Part shown: one piece after another, positions 10,490 through 21,603 of the stretch | How the letters are laid out: each line of letters starts with the position of its first letter | Position numbering within the stretch: position 1 is the stretch's first letter | Assembly (NCBI GenBank): GCA_030704615.1 | Contig: CM060731.1 | Span: 13,454,001-13,518,000 of the forward strand | DNA from: Takakia lepidozioides | Taxonomy: Eukaryota; Streptophyta; Takakiopsida; Takakiales; Takakiaceae | Direction of reading: 5' to 3' | Length of the DNA: 64,000 nucleotides | Position numbers and translations under genes: made by a program | The notes under the pieces: generated by a model | What the model was told of the DNA's origin: nothing | The model's database searches: none | The model's input: the letters and a program-made list of their open reading frames with translations, nothing else

Positions 10490-11024
10490 ATTCGGCGCTG
10501 ACTTACACTATGATATGTACTCGACTGAGGTGTTCGAAATTACACATTCGTGAATGACATTGGGTACCTACAAAACGACATTTATCCAGGAACAATAACG
10601 ATGCTCACTGTTTATGAGAAATCGGCGCCGATTTCACTTTCAGCTACTCCAATTTACGTGTAGTGGTCTGTTAAACCTGAATTTGAAAAAGAATTTGGCT
10701 GCCATTATTCCCTTTTGCAGGGAAATTGAAAAGAAAGGGATTTATACATTTAGCAAAATAGCAAATTCGGCGCCGATTTGCCTTCCCATCTGACGGCATG
10801 ATTTTGACATGTCATTCCCATCGTTTGCAAATTGCCATTTTGGTGCAGCTTTGAACGGGAATTGGCGTCGATTTCCAGTTTCACCATCAACGGAGTTTAT
10901 GGCGCATATTCTCCAGTGTGAAATCGGCGCCAACTCCCTTTACAGGTTACCAATGACTAAGTCTGCGGGCATTTGAACTGAAACTCAAGTGAGGCGATTG
11001 GAAACCGGAAATCGGCGCCGATTT
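10490..11024. repeat. Palindromic GGCGCC motif cluster, right group
   Basis: Perfect or near-perfect copies of AAATCGGCGCCGATTT occur at 10619-10634, 10763-10779 and 11009-11024. Diverged or half copies lie near 10492, 10862 and 10921. The copies are 100-150 bp apart in otherwise unremarkable sequence. With the left group at 1986-2383 they bracket the decayed RING gene, once the younger gypsy insertion is set aside. Confidence 0.75.
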
Positions 11025-11218
11025 GCCCCGATAGGATTTGGAAATGGTTTCTGCATTCATCCTTTCCATATTGTCTAAAACCCGTCAGACAACACTTCGC
11101 ACGTGTGCGTCTCGCTCCTAGACACTATGGACTTGTAAGTGTCTGAGGTGCGCATTGTGTACATCTCATCTTGAGAGTAGAAGTGTTTTTTTGCATCATG
11201 AGTCGTGTTAGGCACCTA

Positions 11219-11359
11219 TAGGGCCAGCCAAGTTGCCAACTTTCAAGTTGGAAGTTACAATAGCCATTGGAATTTGAAAATTGGAGGTTCCAAATTCCAA
11301 TGGCTATTTCATTGCAGTTTTTTCAATTTGCAAAATCCATTCCCATTGCGTGGGCCCTA
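11219..11359. mobile_element. Foldback/MITE-like element of 141 bp
   Basis: The ends TAGGGCC and GGCCCTA are inverted repeats, and inside lies a perfect 16-bp inverted pair, TAGCCATTGGAATTTG at 11261-11276 and its complement at 11291-11306. The intervening arms are partly complementary (AAGTTG, CAATTTG blocks). No convincing target duplication beyond TA is seen, so the superfamily is open. Confidence 0.55.
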
Positions 11360-11510
11360 CATGCAGCCCCTCAGTGTATTCGGAGCAAAATGTGTCTGAT
11401 GTGGTATACTCTAAGTTAGTGACATGCCCCGCCATGCTGAAGCTTATTGTGGAGCGTGTTGAGCTTAAGTATTGGTCTGGTCATGAACGAAGGATTCAAG
11501 GACATGTGCA

Positions 11511-11771
11511 TTGACCGGATCATGTATAAGGTGTACACACATACTCAGCACGCTGTCTTACCAGGGCCTAGCTCAAAGTGCCAGCGTTCAGAAGTCCTTT
11601 AGATGCTCAATGTTTATCTTAGGTATCATCAAGGATGCCTTATTTTCCATGCCCAATCAGGATTCACATGAGTTTTTTGCTGCTTGGCTTACATTAATTA
11701 GCCTAAGTTGGCAAAATGTGTTGGTTATTCCTGCCAGCACAGCTATTTGCGAACGTGGGTTCTCAAAGTAA
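11511..11771 (+). pseudogene. Remnant of an hAT transposase C-terminal domain
   Basis: The last 30 codons read WLTLISLSWQNVLVIPASTA followed by ICERGFSK. This is the conserved core of the hAT dimerisation domain, where the motif is usually (L)xIPxSTAxxERxFS. The frame stops right after FSK, where intact transposases go on with an N-x-I-K motif. The upstream part (from about 11390) is open only in pieces and keeps no catalytic motif. It is a decayed fragment and may be a former source of enzyme for hAT elements such as the one at 26387. Confidence 0.55.
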
Positions 11772-11779
11772 AATTGGGT

Positions 11780-12600
11780 GAATATGTGCGAGTTTCTTTA
11801 TGTGGGCTCGAAGTGGAACCATGGATTGGACTTCCATTTTTGAGATTTGGAGTGGCACGAAGAACCGAGAAATAGATTCAGATTGAATTTCATTCATAAT
11901 TTTTATCATATGTGGACTTGTGGAATGTGAAAAGACTTTCATTTCATGGCTATTGTACAGAGAAAATACTTTTATGTTACATGCATGCTGACCGAATGGC
12001 CGCCAAAAAAAAAATGAAGGGCTGTCAAAATTACAACCCTTTAAAATGAAGGGCAAAATTTGTATGAAACTTGCAAATGAAAGTCTAAGGTACCCTTCAA
12101 AACTAAAACACTGAGTCTGCTTGACTGTCTACTCTGGACATTCCGTTCGACGTCTTTTCTTGATAGTCCGCTCTATCCATTAGGTCCACCCGGACAGTCT
12201 GCTCGACTATCCACTCTGAAGAGTCCGTAGAGGCTGGGGTGCCCCTCCACCGGGTCCACTCTAGATAGTATGTGGAGGCTGGGGCGCCCCTCCAGTCCAT
12301 TCTCCCGCCGGCAGCACAAAAAAAAAATCCGCGATAGAAAAACGAATTCATGAACAAGCGATCCGTCCTAACTAAGTGGTTTGGGCGACCCACCTTTCAC
12401 ACCTCCCTCCACATAAGTGGGGACCCTGCGGGTCAGGCAACTTCACCCTTCACACCTCTCTCCACATGCTTCGGGCCTCTGTCTTAACCCTTAAATGCCC
12501 AATTGGTAAGTTTGACTTTTCCCAAAATGAGTACCCCTTGGGTGGACAATTGCTGTAATTTTCGAAAATCAAAGAATTTTAAAATTTTGACATGAGTGCT
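11780..12600. other. No gene seen; short GC-rich direct repeats
   Basis: There is an A-rich run at 12004-12013. Two copies of GAGGCTGGGGNGCCCCTCCA lie near 12230 and 12273, and two copies of a CTTCACACCTCNCTCCACAT block lie near 12393 and 12448. No open frame with a recognisable protein is present. Confidence 0.5.
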
Positions 12601-13742
12601 CATGGCTCATAGAAAATACACACCCGTCTGGAGCATCCAATGAGAGGGAGGGTCGGGAAGGTTTTGAGCTTCACTAAGATCTTAGCGACAATTGCATTGT
12701 CTGCAATGCCAATAACCATGTTTGGATGGGTAAATTGGTTTGACTGGCTGGGTCTGATTCCGTTGTTGCAGCAAATAGGGGTGGTTGCTGGAGGAGGAGA
12801 CCTAACTGGGGGTGAGGACCTTTTGAAGGTCGGATGGAATCTGACTGCTTCCGTTTCCAGCCTCATTGGGTCTGTTGGCTCTTTCAATGTTTAGGAGAGT
12901 CTGAGGGATGGGCTGACCTACCGGAGGTCATTGAGTGGAGACGAGGGAGAAGAAAGAGTGGGTTTATGAAACAGATTGGTATGGGGAGAGAGTGGAGGAG
13001 AGGTGAGATGAAGGGTAGTGTCCAAGAGAGGCAGGGTGGGGAGGATGGAATTGTGAAGTGCTGGAGAGCGCTTAGTTTTATCCTCAGTGCAGTCTGCTTT
13101 GATATGTCCCAGTCGTCCACAATTGAAGCAAGCTTGTGACGTCTTCAATGAGTATGATAGAGTAGAAATTGCCTTCTTCATCTATAGGGAATCTGACATA
13201 ATGAGGAAGAACTGCCTCATGATCATTGGGCATCACGATGACTATTTTTGCACATCCCGTTTCATGCACCTTGATGCAATGGTAACAATTTTTGAGGTTG
13301 GATCCTGACGGATGCTTTCAGTGCAGAGATGGGGGTAAAAAACTGCCAGGCATCCCAAGTAGTATCCAAAGTGGTTGGCGATGTCTATGAGATTAACCAA
13401 ATACTACTCATGACTGTATGGAGTTGAAACGATTTTGGGGCCCTAAAGTGGACCGTTTCTATTCCCCATCTTGGAGGACCATGGAAAAATATCGACGTTG
13501 AAGCCCTGTAGACGAGGATTGAATTTGAGAGCATGGGAGGCTGCCTCCTGGGTTTCAAAGACTATGGAGAAAAACCCCCTGCCCTTTGCGTGACAAAAAC
13601 TGCTGCTGAATTCTTCAGGGCCACCAAGATGTCTGATTGCCCAACTTTTTTGCCTAGAAAATGGACTAATATGCCATCTTCTTCCATACTGGAGAACATG
13701 TTGTTCAGACCTGAAATGTCCATAGCAATAGACTATTGTCAA
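12600..13742 (-). pseudogene. LINE ORF1-like (gag-type) remnant with a CCHC knuckle
   Basis: Open pieces on the minus strand follow one another. The segment at 13742-13443 resembles the DUF4283-type N-terminal domain of plant LINE ORF1 proteins, with a GFFSIVFETQEAASHALKFN core and a later WSS. Next comes 13269-13084, ending near a switch of frame. Then 13181-12918 carries a perfect CCHC knuckle, CFNCGRLGHIKADC, at about 13130-13089, and a Pro/Ser-rich tail continues to 12600. In plant LINEs, ORF1 binds the element RNA. The frames are broken, no ORF2 is attached here, and the piece is a relic. Confidence 0.55.
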
Positions 13743-14120
13743 CCGTGTCGTTTAAAATATAGCCGATCGGGCGTTTTTCTTTGAGATCAAGCACTGTTGA
13801 CTTGCCTTCGATTTGATAGCGATCGGACTACGACCAATACGTTCCAATACATTGAACATATGGTTACCAATTCTTTTCCAGAGCAGATTACATCGTATAG
13901 ATCATAGAAATAGCAAAAGATGGAGTAGAACTAGAGGAGATCACACTGTAGCTAAAATACTATCCAATTGATATCTGATTGTTGCAATTCTTCGTGTAAT
14001 ACATTGGAGGAGGAATCTCTGAAATTGAGTTAAGAAAATGGAACAAGTTGTGTAGCTACAATAAAAGAATATTGGAACTTGTGCATATGATATAAGAGAG
14101 TGGAAATCATGGTTCCACTA

Positions 14121-14387
14121 GGCTGTCATGCGGTTCCACCCTATGACTGGCTCCATTTCAATCCTAGATGATATCTCATCGAAGGGACAAGAACGTGTTC
14201 CACAAATCGGCCTATGGTAAAATTCTGGAACAACTGGTTCCATGCTCCTGCCTGGCTGTCATGCGGTTCCACCCTCGGACTACCTGGTTCCATTTCAACC
14301 CTAGATGACATCTCATCGAAGGGATAAGAATGTGTTCCACAAATCGGCCTATGGCAAATTCTGAACCACGGGTTCCATGCTCCTGCC
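14121..14387. repeat. Tandem duplication, period 133 bp
   Basis: Two copies begin GGCTGTCATGCGGTTCCACC at 14121 and 14254. Both continue with ATTTCAA-CCTAGATGA and CATCGAAGGGA blocks and end in CCATGCTCCTGCC. They are roughly 85-90% alike. Nearby sequence (14450-14580) is AT-rich with repeated TATGTAAT words. No gene is seen between 13770 and 15140. Confidence 0.8.
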
Positions 14388-15145
14388 CATAGTGGGATCG
14401 TGGGTAAATTCTGCTTCAAAATGCCCTAAGAAATACAAAGAAAATCTAGAGCAGGTTTTTACAGTAATATGTAATATGTATGTAATATAACGTAATTTAA
14501 GTACATAATATTATTACATTATATATAAAATATGTATGTATCATGTATGTAATATGTTTATGTACATCCATTGTAATCAATGTAGGTTCTCAGTTTCGAG
14601 CTGCTCAGGTATCCAATCCCCAAGCTTATCTCTGATCAGTATATTGGCGCCCGAACTTGGATCTCATTAATAGCCTGCAGTATGGCCTGGTTCCAGACAA
14701 CCAAAGCACAACCTTTTTTTGCAGGCGAATTTTCTCCAAATTTCGACCTCAAAAAATAAATTAAAATATTTTGTCGTTGCCAAACTTCTCCAAATAAAAA
14801 TGAATTATGGATGAATGTGCCAAATATGGATAAATGGATCAAAGTACGGGGGTGGATGATTCTGTCCTAATTTTAATGGATGAACAGAATGTATGGCTAT
14901 TTTTTGCAAAACTTTGTAGCCACCCGCGCTTTTTCCCAAATTTCAGAGGAAAAAACGCTGACCAAGCATTGGAGTAGTCTTCACAATCACACGACCAATG
15001 TCCACCCTGAATTTTTGAATGGAGGTATAGTTGTTCCCCGGTTGTTCCTGCTTAACTGTACTGCCGAAGCTCTGTGGGAAGAGGAACGTCCAATCGAGTA
15101 TCATTAGAATATTCTAGTTAGGTTAAACTTCGGGTATAGTACGCG

Positions 15146-15153
15146 TATAAATA
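15146..15153 (+). promoter_or_regulatory. TATA box upstream of CUL1
   Basis: TATAAATA lies 384 bases before the CUL1 start codon, in a GC-richer setting (ACGCG on its left). A transcript starting about 30 bases downstream would have a 5' leader of roughly 350 bases. No upstream splice acceptor near the start codon is needed, since the ORF carries the full N-terminus. Confidence 0.5.
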
Positions 15154-15529
15154 GCGTAACGCCCACACATCATCCGTGCAGTACAGAGCATATATCATCA
15201 AAATATTCCAACAGTGGTATACGTGCATATAAGACGGAAGCACAGTGAACTGGGAGAGCCCAACAAAGGGGGAACTTTCCAGATTCCAGCCTTTGAACTT
15301 CTGGAACAAAGGAAAGAATAGAAAAGTCTGGAGAGAAAGGAAATATATCCGTGAGAGGAGAGGGGAAAGAGAGGAGAGCTCGAGGTATAGTTTTCAAATT
15401 GACGGTAAGAGGGATCTGAGCTTCTTCGTTGTTAGTAGGGGCAGAAAAAGGAATTGAGGTTTACCGTCCTGAGATTGACAGAGCTTACGGAGAGTGCGCC
15501 TAGTTGGGTGCGGAGGCTCCAGAAAGAGA

Positions 15530-17785
15530 ATGTTCACAAAGACGGACCAACGTTGTAAGATCGAGGAGCTGGAGCGGGGATGGAAATTCATTCACCAGAA
15601 CGGCATCACCAAACTGAGGAGAATTATAGAGGGTGTGGGGGAGAAGTTCAACTCGAAGGAGTACATTGATTTGTATACAACAGTTTACAACATGTGCGCG
15701 AATAGAAACGCTAACAACTCGCAAGAGGTTTATAACAGATACAGGGAGACATTTGAGAAGTACCTCAGCACGGCCGTTTTACCGGCAGTAAGCGGAAAGC
15801 ATGGAACATTCATGCTGAGAGAGTTTCTCCATAGATGGAACAATCACAAAATTATGGTTCGGTGGATGTCACGGTTCTTCAGTTATTTGGATCGGTACTT
15901 CATTCCTAGGAAGTCGCTTCCCAGTCTCGAAGAAGTGGGCTTCGTTTGTTTTCGTGATCTGGTGTACGCGAAAGTTCAGGCGAAAAATGTGGTTGTCTCC
16001 TTGATTGAGCGTGAGCGGGAAGGCGAGCAAATTGAGCGCGCCTTATTGAAGAATGTGGTCGAAATTTTCGTCGACATTGGTCTTGGTAGCATGGAGGTAT
16101 ACAAGACCGATTTCGAATCTTACATGCTCCAAGACACTGCTGCATATTACTCTCGCAAGCGGACATCTTGGATTCAGGAGGATTCTCGTGCAATCTACAT
16201 GCTAAAGGCAGAGGAGTGCTTGAAAGTGGAGACGGAAAGGGTTGGCCATTATCTCCATGCTAGCAGTGAGAAGAAGTTGCTGAAGGAAGTTCAGCATCAG
16301 CTCCTTGTGTCCTGTAAGACCATGCTCTTAGACGAGGAGCAATCAGGCTGCTATGCTCTATTAAGGGATGATAAGGTGGAGGACCTTTCCCGTATGTACA
16401 GATTGTTCAGCATGATTCGTGACGGCTTGGAAGCTGTCGCTAGCATCTTCCGAGTGCATGTTACAGATGCAGGAATGGCATTGGTGAAGCAAGCCGAGGA
16501 TGCAGCCAGCTGCAGCAAAACGGTTCAGGACGAGAAAACCATGACGGTTGGGGTACAGCATGCATTTGTGCGTAACCTGATTGAACTCCACGAAAGGTAT
16601 TCTGGGTACGTTGGCCAATGTTTTGCCAACCATCCACTCTTTCACAGGGCATTGAAAGTAGCCTTCGAGGTGTTTTGCAACAAGAATGTGGCTGGGAGCA
16701 CAAGTGCAGAGCTGTTGGCTACGTTTGTCGACAATTTATTGAGGAAGGGTGGAAGTGAAAAGCTGAATGAGGGGGCAGTTGAATACCACCTTGAAAAGAT
16801 TGTACAACTTCTTTTGTATATCAATGAGAAAGATTTATTTGCTGAAATCTACAGGAAGAAGCTAGCTCGCAGACTTTTGTTTGAGAAGAGCACCAGCGAA
16901 GAGCATGACCGCAGCTTTCTAAGAAAGTTGAAGCAGCAATTAGATGGCCCGTTTACCTCTAAAATGGAGGGCATGATGATAGACCTTACACTGTCGCGGG
17001 AGAATCATACCCTGTTTGAGGCATATGTGGCCCTGAATAATCTTACCTCAAACAATCTGTCTTCCATGATTGATTTGTCAGTAACGGTTCTGACCTCGGG
17101 GTTTTGGCCGACCTACAAGTCTTCCTACCTTGCTTTGCCTGCAGAGATGGTTAAATGTGTTACGGAGTTCACTGAATTCTACCAGACGAGCACAAATCAT
17201 CGCAAGCTGAATTGGATATATTCCTTGGGTTCATGTATTGTAAGCGGAAAGTTTGATGCGAAGCCAATTGAGCTCGTTGTAACCACCTATCAGGCTGCAG
17301 TGCTTTTGCTATTCAATGGAGCAGACAGTTTGAGCTACTCTGAGATTAAGACGCAAGTGAACCTGGCAGACGAGGATACTCTCAGATTGCTGCATTCTTT
17401 GTCATGTGCCAAGTACAACATTCTGAAGAAAACCCCTAGCTCCAAAACAGTGGGTGAAACAGACTTCTTTGACTTTAACAACAAATTCACCTTCAAGACG
17501 ATGCGCCTCAAGATTCCCTTGCCACAGCTGGATGAGAAGAAGATTCAAGTTATAGAGGAAGTGAAAAAGGATAGGCGCTATGCCATTGATGCAGCAATTG
17601 TGCGTATCATGAAGAGTCGCAAAGTGTTGTCACATCCACAACTCGTCCTGGAGTGTGTGCAGCAGCTTGCGCGCATGTTCAAGCCTGACGTCAAGATGAT
17701 CAAGAAGCGTGTGGAAGACTTGCTCTCGCGAGAATACTTGGAGCGAGACAAGATAGAAATGAACTTGCTTAAGTATGTAGCTTAA
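15530..17785 (+). CDS. CUL1: Cullin-1 (SCF ubiquitin ligase scaffold), intronless
   Basis: Cullin-1 is the rigid scaffold of SCF E3 ligases. Its N-terminal helices hold SKP1 and F-box proteins, and its C-terminal domain holds RBX1 and the E2. The ORF of 751 residues is close to the usual 738-744 of plant CUL1. Conserved blocks run in order: LYTTVYNMC and YRETFEKYL (SKP1-binding helices), [97 protein letters not shown] and the winged-helix end. The NEDD8 site is in IVRIMKSRK, about Lys695. I chose the ATG at 15530; an open GTG frame reaches 12 codons further up. Plant CUL1 genes normally have many introns and this one has none, so it is probably an old retrocopy or a member of an intron-lost paralogue group. 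The frame is fully intact. Confidence 0.95.
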   Translation: MFTKTDQRCKIEELERGWKFIHQNGITKLRRIIEGVGEKFNSKEYIDLYTTVYNMCANRNANNSQEVYNRYRETFEKYLSTAVLPAVSGKHGTFMLREFLHRWNNHKIMVRWMSRFFSYLDRYFIPRKSLPSLEEVGFVCFRDLVYAKVQAKNVVVSLIEREREGEQIERALLKNVVEIFVDIGLGSMEVYKTDFESYMLQDTAAYYSRKRTSWIQEDSRAIYMLKAEECLKVETERVGHYLHASSEKKLLKEVQHQLLVSCKTMLLDEEQSGCYALLRDDKVEDLSRMYRLFSMIRDGLEAVASIFRVHVTDAGMALVKQAEDAASCSKTVQDEKTMTVGVQHAFVRNLIELHERYSGYVGQCFANHPLFHRALKVAFEVFCNKNVAGSTSAELLATFVDNLLRKGGSEKLNEGAVEYHLEKIVQLLLYINEKDLFAEIYRKKLARRLLFEKSTSEEHDRSFLRKLKQQLDGPFTSKMEGMMIDLTLSRENHTLFEAYVALNNLTSNNLSSMIDLSVTVLTSGFWPTYKSSYLALPAEMVKCVTEFTEFYQTSTNHRKLNWIYSLGSCIVSGKFDAKPIELVVTTYQAAVLLLFNGADSLSYSEIKTQVNLADEDTLRLLHSLSCAKYNILKKTPSSKTVGETDFFDFNNKFTFKTMRLKIPLPQLDEKKIQVIEEVKKDRRYAIDAAIVRIMKSRKVLSHPQLVLECVQQLARMFKPDVKMIKKRVEDLLSREYLERDKIEMNLLKYVA

Positions 17786-19449
17786 GTGTGGATTTGCAAT
17801 TTTTGTGTCCAGAGTATTGCAGCATCCTCAGACTGTCCGATGCAGTCTTCTGAAGCTTGTCATTACAGTTTCTACCAGCAGAGACTTTGCGGATTTTACA
17901 TCACAAGAATGTGACCAAAGTTCTAACTATGTCTATGTTCCTGTCTCTTCCACTGTGTCTTGAAAAGCCCCAAGCCAAAAGGCTACAGCAAATAACGTCT
18001 CATGAGTACATAATTCTTTAAAGGCCCTGTGCACCATATTTCTTTCCCCTGAGGGAGAAGGAGAAGACCTCAGATTAACTTTCAAATAGAACGTAGATGT
18101 GTCCAGAGCAGTCTGGAGACTTATGGCACCTACTCTGAAAAAGAAGGTAAAATATGAGAGACACACGCTGATGGTAGGTAACGTCCAGAAGAGTGGTCAG
18201 TCTCTGTTTTCTTATTTAACAATGTATGCAGACCTCAAGCGTGCACTCTTTGAACCCCATACACAAATCACGGGTCATGTCATAGTAACTGATTCTTGTT
18301 CCTTGTGGTGGCAGACAATGAAGTCTACATCACGTTGATCTGCAAAGTTAGATTGGCTTCTGCACCGCAAGGGAGTCGAGTTTTGGGGCTACTGTGCAAC
18401 TATGAGCTACTGTGCGTCCATTCAGTTGCCTCAATTGTGCCTGGTATTCACTTGAGCACGACCATTTTTAGCAAACGACAGGTGGGGCCCTTTCAAGAGG
18501 TGTGATCGATTTTCTAGCATATGAAATGAAATGATACTTATTACGTCCGTGCAAAGCTTAAAGAATGTACTCGCGACCGTTGTCTTGCCATAGCCTTACG
18601 GCCATTGACCCCGCGGGAATTTGTGGGGTCCTTTTGTGGGGTCCGCACCCACCAGGGTTTAGGAAAGCTCGAGGAAACTTCATTCAAAGATAAAAGAACC
18701 AAAGCAACTGAGAAGAGAGAGTATATTGTGATCAGAGGCTAGAACTACTGAAATACTGGATGAAGCGCGTTGAAGCTGGCTAGGTTTGCTCCAGAGAACC
18801 TCAAAGATGTGGGAATATGGGTCCATTGAAAGGGGCATGAACAATCCCCATTGCTGATGTCCTGTATCTAAACTAAACAGGCTGTGCGCAGGTGACCTAA
18901 AGACTACATTGCAATCTTATTTCAAGTTGACTATACTAGCCCTGCGTCAACAAAGGAGCTTGGGCGAAGATGGAGAAGGGGTCAAGGGGTGGGCATTGGC
19001 AGCGGCACGAGGAAAGTCTTGCAGCGGCATGGGCCCCACCTCAGCTGCCTTGTTGCCCAAGCCGTTGGGCTTTGTTTGAAGTCCTGGACGCGCGTGTCTT
19101 CCCCATATTGGGGTCCACTTTTTGTCTCTGGCCCCCACCTCAGGGTGCCTTGCAGCCCAAGCTTCGAGTGAGTCCTTGACAGGATCTATAGCCTATATCT
19201 AATGACAAAGATTTGCAGGCACAACCGCAACTCGATAGAAGTACTCTGACAGTCGACGATTTCTTCGTGAGACGCGCACATTCGAGACTTCATTCTTACT
19301 CGACACATTTCCTATTGTGACTTGTTGGCTCTCATCCCCTTGCGCCACACCCTCTACAGTCATATTTGGGCCTCCGGGCGATACACAAAACTTACAGGTA
19401 TCAGCTTAGATTTATTCTTAGAGTTTTGTCAGTCCATGGGGCAAGCGCC
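17786..19449. other. Region downstream of CUL1; no gene recognised
   Basis: The first few hundred bases probably include the CUL1 3' untranslated region. Around 19025-19165 a GCCCCCACCTCAG...GCAGCCCAAGC block occurs twice. Short open frames on both strands overlap there but match nothing I know. Confidence 0.4.
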
Positions 19450-19740
19450 ATGGACAACACTCTCGCAGACTCCAACAGGCACAAATATGCTGCTCACGAT
19501 CCGGTGAAGAGAAATCCTTTCAAGAGCAAGGTTCGAGCCTCTTTGAGATGGATGAAGCGTAGTCTTGGGGGTCCTGCTCGCACTTCCCCTGCTTCCGACG
19601 AAGTCTGCTTGGACTCCACTGTTGTGTCTAGCGGTAAAAGGGACGCCAAGAAGGATTCGCAACACAATGCCAGAAAACCACATTCGGTGCCATTGGTGGT
19701 CAACTACTTTCCTGTTGGAAGAGGCCTGTCACGTCTGTGA
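19450..19740 (+). CDS. Small basic protein, unidentified
   Basis: This ORF of 96 residues starts at an ATG in CGCCATGGAC, a fair context. The N-terminal half is basic, with a Lys/Arg/Trp stretch (PFKSKVRASLRWMKRSLGG) that could be a membrane-surface or nucleic-acid helix. The middle is Ser/Lys-rich, and the C-terminus ends in VPLVVNYFPVGRGLSRL. There is no signal peptide, membrane segment or cysteine pattern. It may be a real small gene or the visible exon of a longer one. The family is not recognised, and chance openness is possible at this length. Confidence 0.3.
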   Translation: MDNTLADSNRHKYAAHDPVKRNPFKSKVRASLRWMKRSLGGPARTSPASDEVCLDSTVVSSGKRDAKKDSQHNARKPHSVPLVVNYFPVGRGLSRL

Positions 19741-20531
19741 ACGCAATGTTGTATATAATGACACTGGCTATCTTAAGGCAGACCTGCTGCAATGCTAGTC
19801 ACAATGGAGAATCGATGGCGTTTTTTGTACAATGGGGAGACGCCACCCAGGGTATTGCTTGCCATAGGCATTTGTCTCTACAATGATAGCTCCCTTTCGA
19901 GCTAGCCGCATTGGTCTGTTACCGCCATCTGGTCTTCTTGAACACGACTTATTGCTTTCCAGCTGAGATTGAACGGCACCCAGCTATATAGTCGTTGGAA
20001 TTGTGATTGTGAAGTCCAGCTCACGTCCAGTCGGATCTACTGCCTTCATAGTTGTCCAACAGTGGAGGCAAATCTGGGGCATGCGAAAATCCAACAAGCT
20101 GTTTAACATGACGCTGGCCGGAATAGAATTTGAGGAATCCCAGAAGTGAAAGCTACATGTATGTATATGAATTCTCATGTGTGAGGGCATTAAAGAGATA
20201 ATTGTGTTGGGAGCTGGCTGGCAGTGTGGCACTCACTGGCAGTCTCTTCCAATTCCTTGGTTTTCCATAGTACTTCAAAAGCTATGCAAGGAGGTTGTTC
20301 AAAAGCCTTGAGCAGGAAAGTTCTGATTCAAGGCTACTAGCTTTTTCCTCCAGATGACTAGAATAGAAATTGAGAGCCAGATATCGTTCCACCCTACTGA
20401 GTGTGAGGGATACTGGAGCGATTCATATCTGAGCTGATCTCTACATTTGGGTCTTGATTTCATTTCCAATGGAATTGACACTACTAGACTGTTCTTTCTT
20501 TTTCTAAACAGAGAATAAACTGTTCTCAACA

Positions 20532-20673
20532 GGGCTGTGGCCTGGTGGTAAGCCACTCGTGTACCGGCCTGTGGGTTTGGGGTTCCAATCCTTGTCATCT
20601 GTCTTGGGGCTTGGGCTCTGCCCCTGTAATGCCTCCATGGCTCACCGGTGTTTCCAACACCAGAAAAAAAAAA
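20532..20673 (+). mobile_element. tRNA-derived SINE
   Basis: A box-A-like TGGCCTGGTGG at 20538-20548 and a box-B-like GGTTCCAATCC at 20581-20591 have the spacing of an internal RNA polymerase III promoter. An unrelated body follows and ends in a run of ten A at 20664-20673. Similar GAATAA words flank both sides (20512 and 20675), but a clean target duplication is not evident. Confidence 0.6.
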
Positions 20674-20689
20674 TGAATAACTAAAACCC

Positions 20690-21603
20690 ATCTATCAGCT
20701 CGAACACTTGAATAGACACCATAATTACTATGAACTACATATATATATTTTACCAGTTATGGCTTATATCACACAATTTGCATCTAATTACATTAGTATC
20801 ATCAAATGATCATCTACATATAAGATATATATATTCATCCATTTTATTGTTTTTATATGTTATTTATTTATTCAAATTTGAATGAACAGTCATGGATGTC
20901 ATACAACCAACAGTCAAGTGTCATCACGCTTCGGTTTGAAGGTGACCTTTGATGCTCTTTGATATTATTTGGGTCCCAAAATGTTTAGAAAATGGGCATA
21001 TGAAGATACCCAATGTGCCCTTCAACTATCCACCAAAACAATCTTTGCATTCCTTCGCAACCATCTTCCTACAACAAAATACTAATTTCATGTGAATAGT
21101 TTGGAAGTGTCTCTCTAATTCCTTCATGCACTTGGTCGAGGAATTGAACAAATTTAAGCCTTGGTTTTGGACAAACTGAAGAGAGGGAAACAAACTAAAA
21201 GGTATGAGGGTTTGCGAATGTCTTAATGTAAAAGATTTGTACAAGTACAGTTGTGTTCTAAATTAAATAATAATATTTTATTAATATATTGAAAATGTCT
21301 CTCATGTATTTTCAAACCATGTATATGTAAAAACTATTTTTGAAAGAGAGTATATGAGGGATAAGACAAAGTTTTACATTATTTGATCTCAAATGCTATA
21401 ATGACATATTTCAAGTTGATGTATGAGACATACTATATGAGGGCTGATTTTCTCCAATGCCATCACTAATGCTGAGCTGTTTTACTTTCTCTTGCAATTA
21501 CTACGTCCTTTTATATCAATTGTTCTTTTGATGTTCAACTAAATTGCCTTCAAATTTTTGTGTGTGTGGTCTAGTCATGTAAGTGGGACATAAGATTGGT
21601 AAT
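20690..21603. other. AT-rich intergenic DNA
   Basis: No gene is recognised. The stretch begins an AT-rich block that continues to about 28300 and differs in composition from the DNA on either side. Confidence 0.5.

Noticed and set aside
15494-15529. Upstream GTG extension of CUL1
   Set aside because: The ATG at 15530 gives a normal-length N-terminus; the 12 extra residues (Gly/Cys/Arg-rich) do not resemble CUL1.
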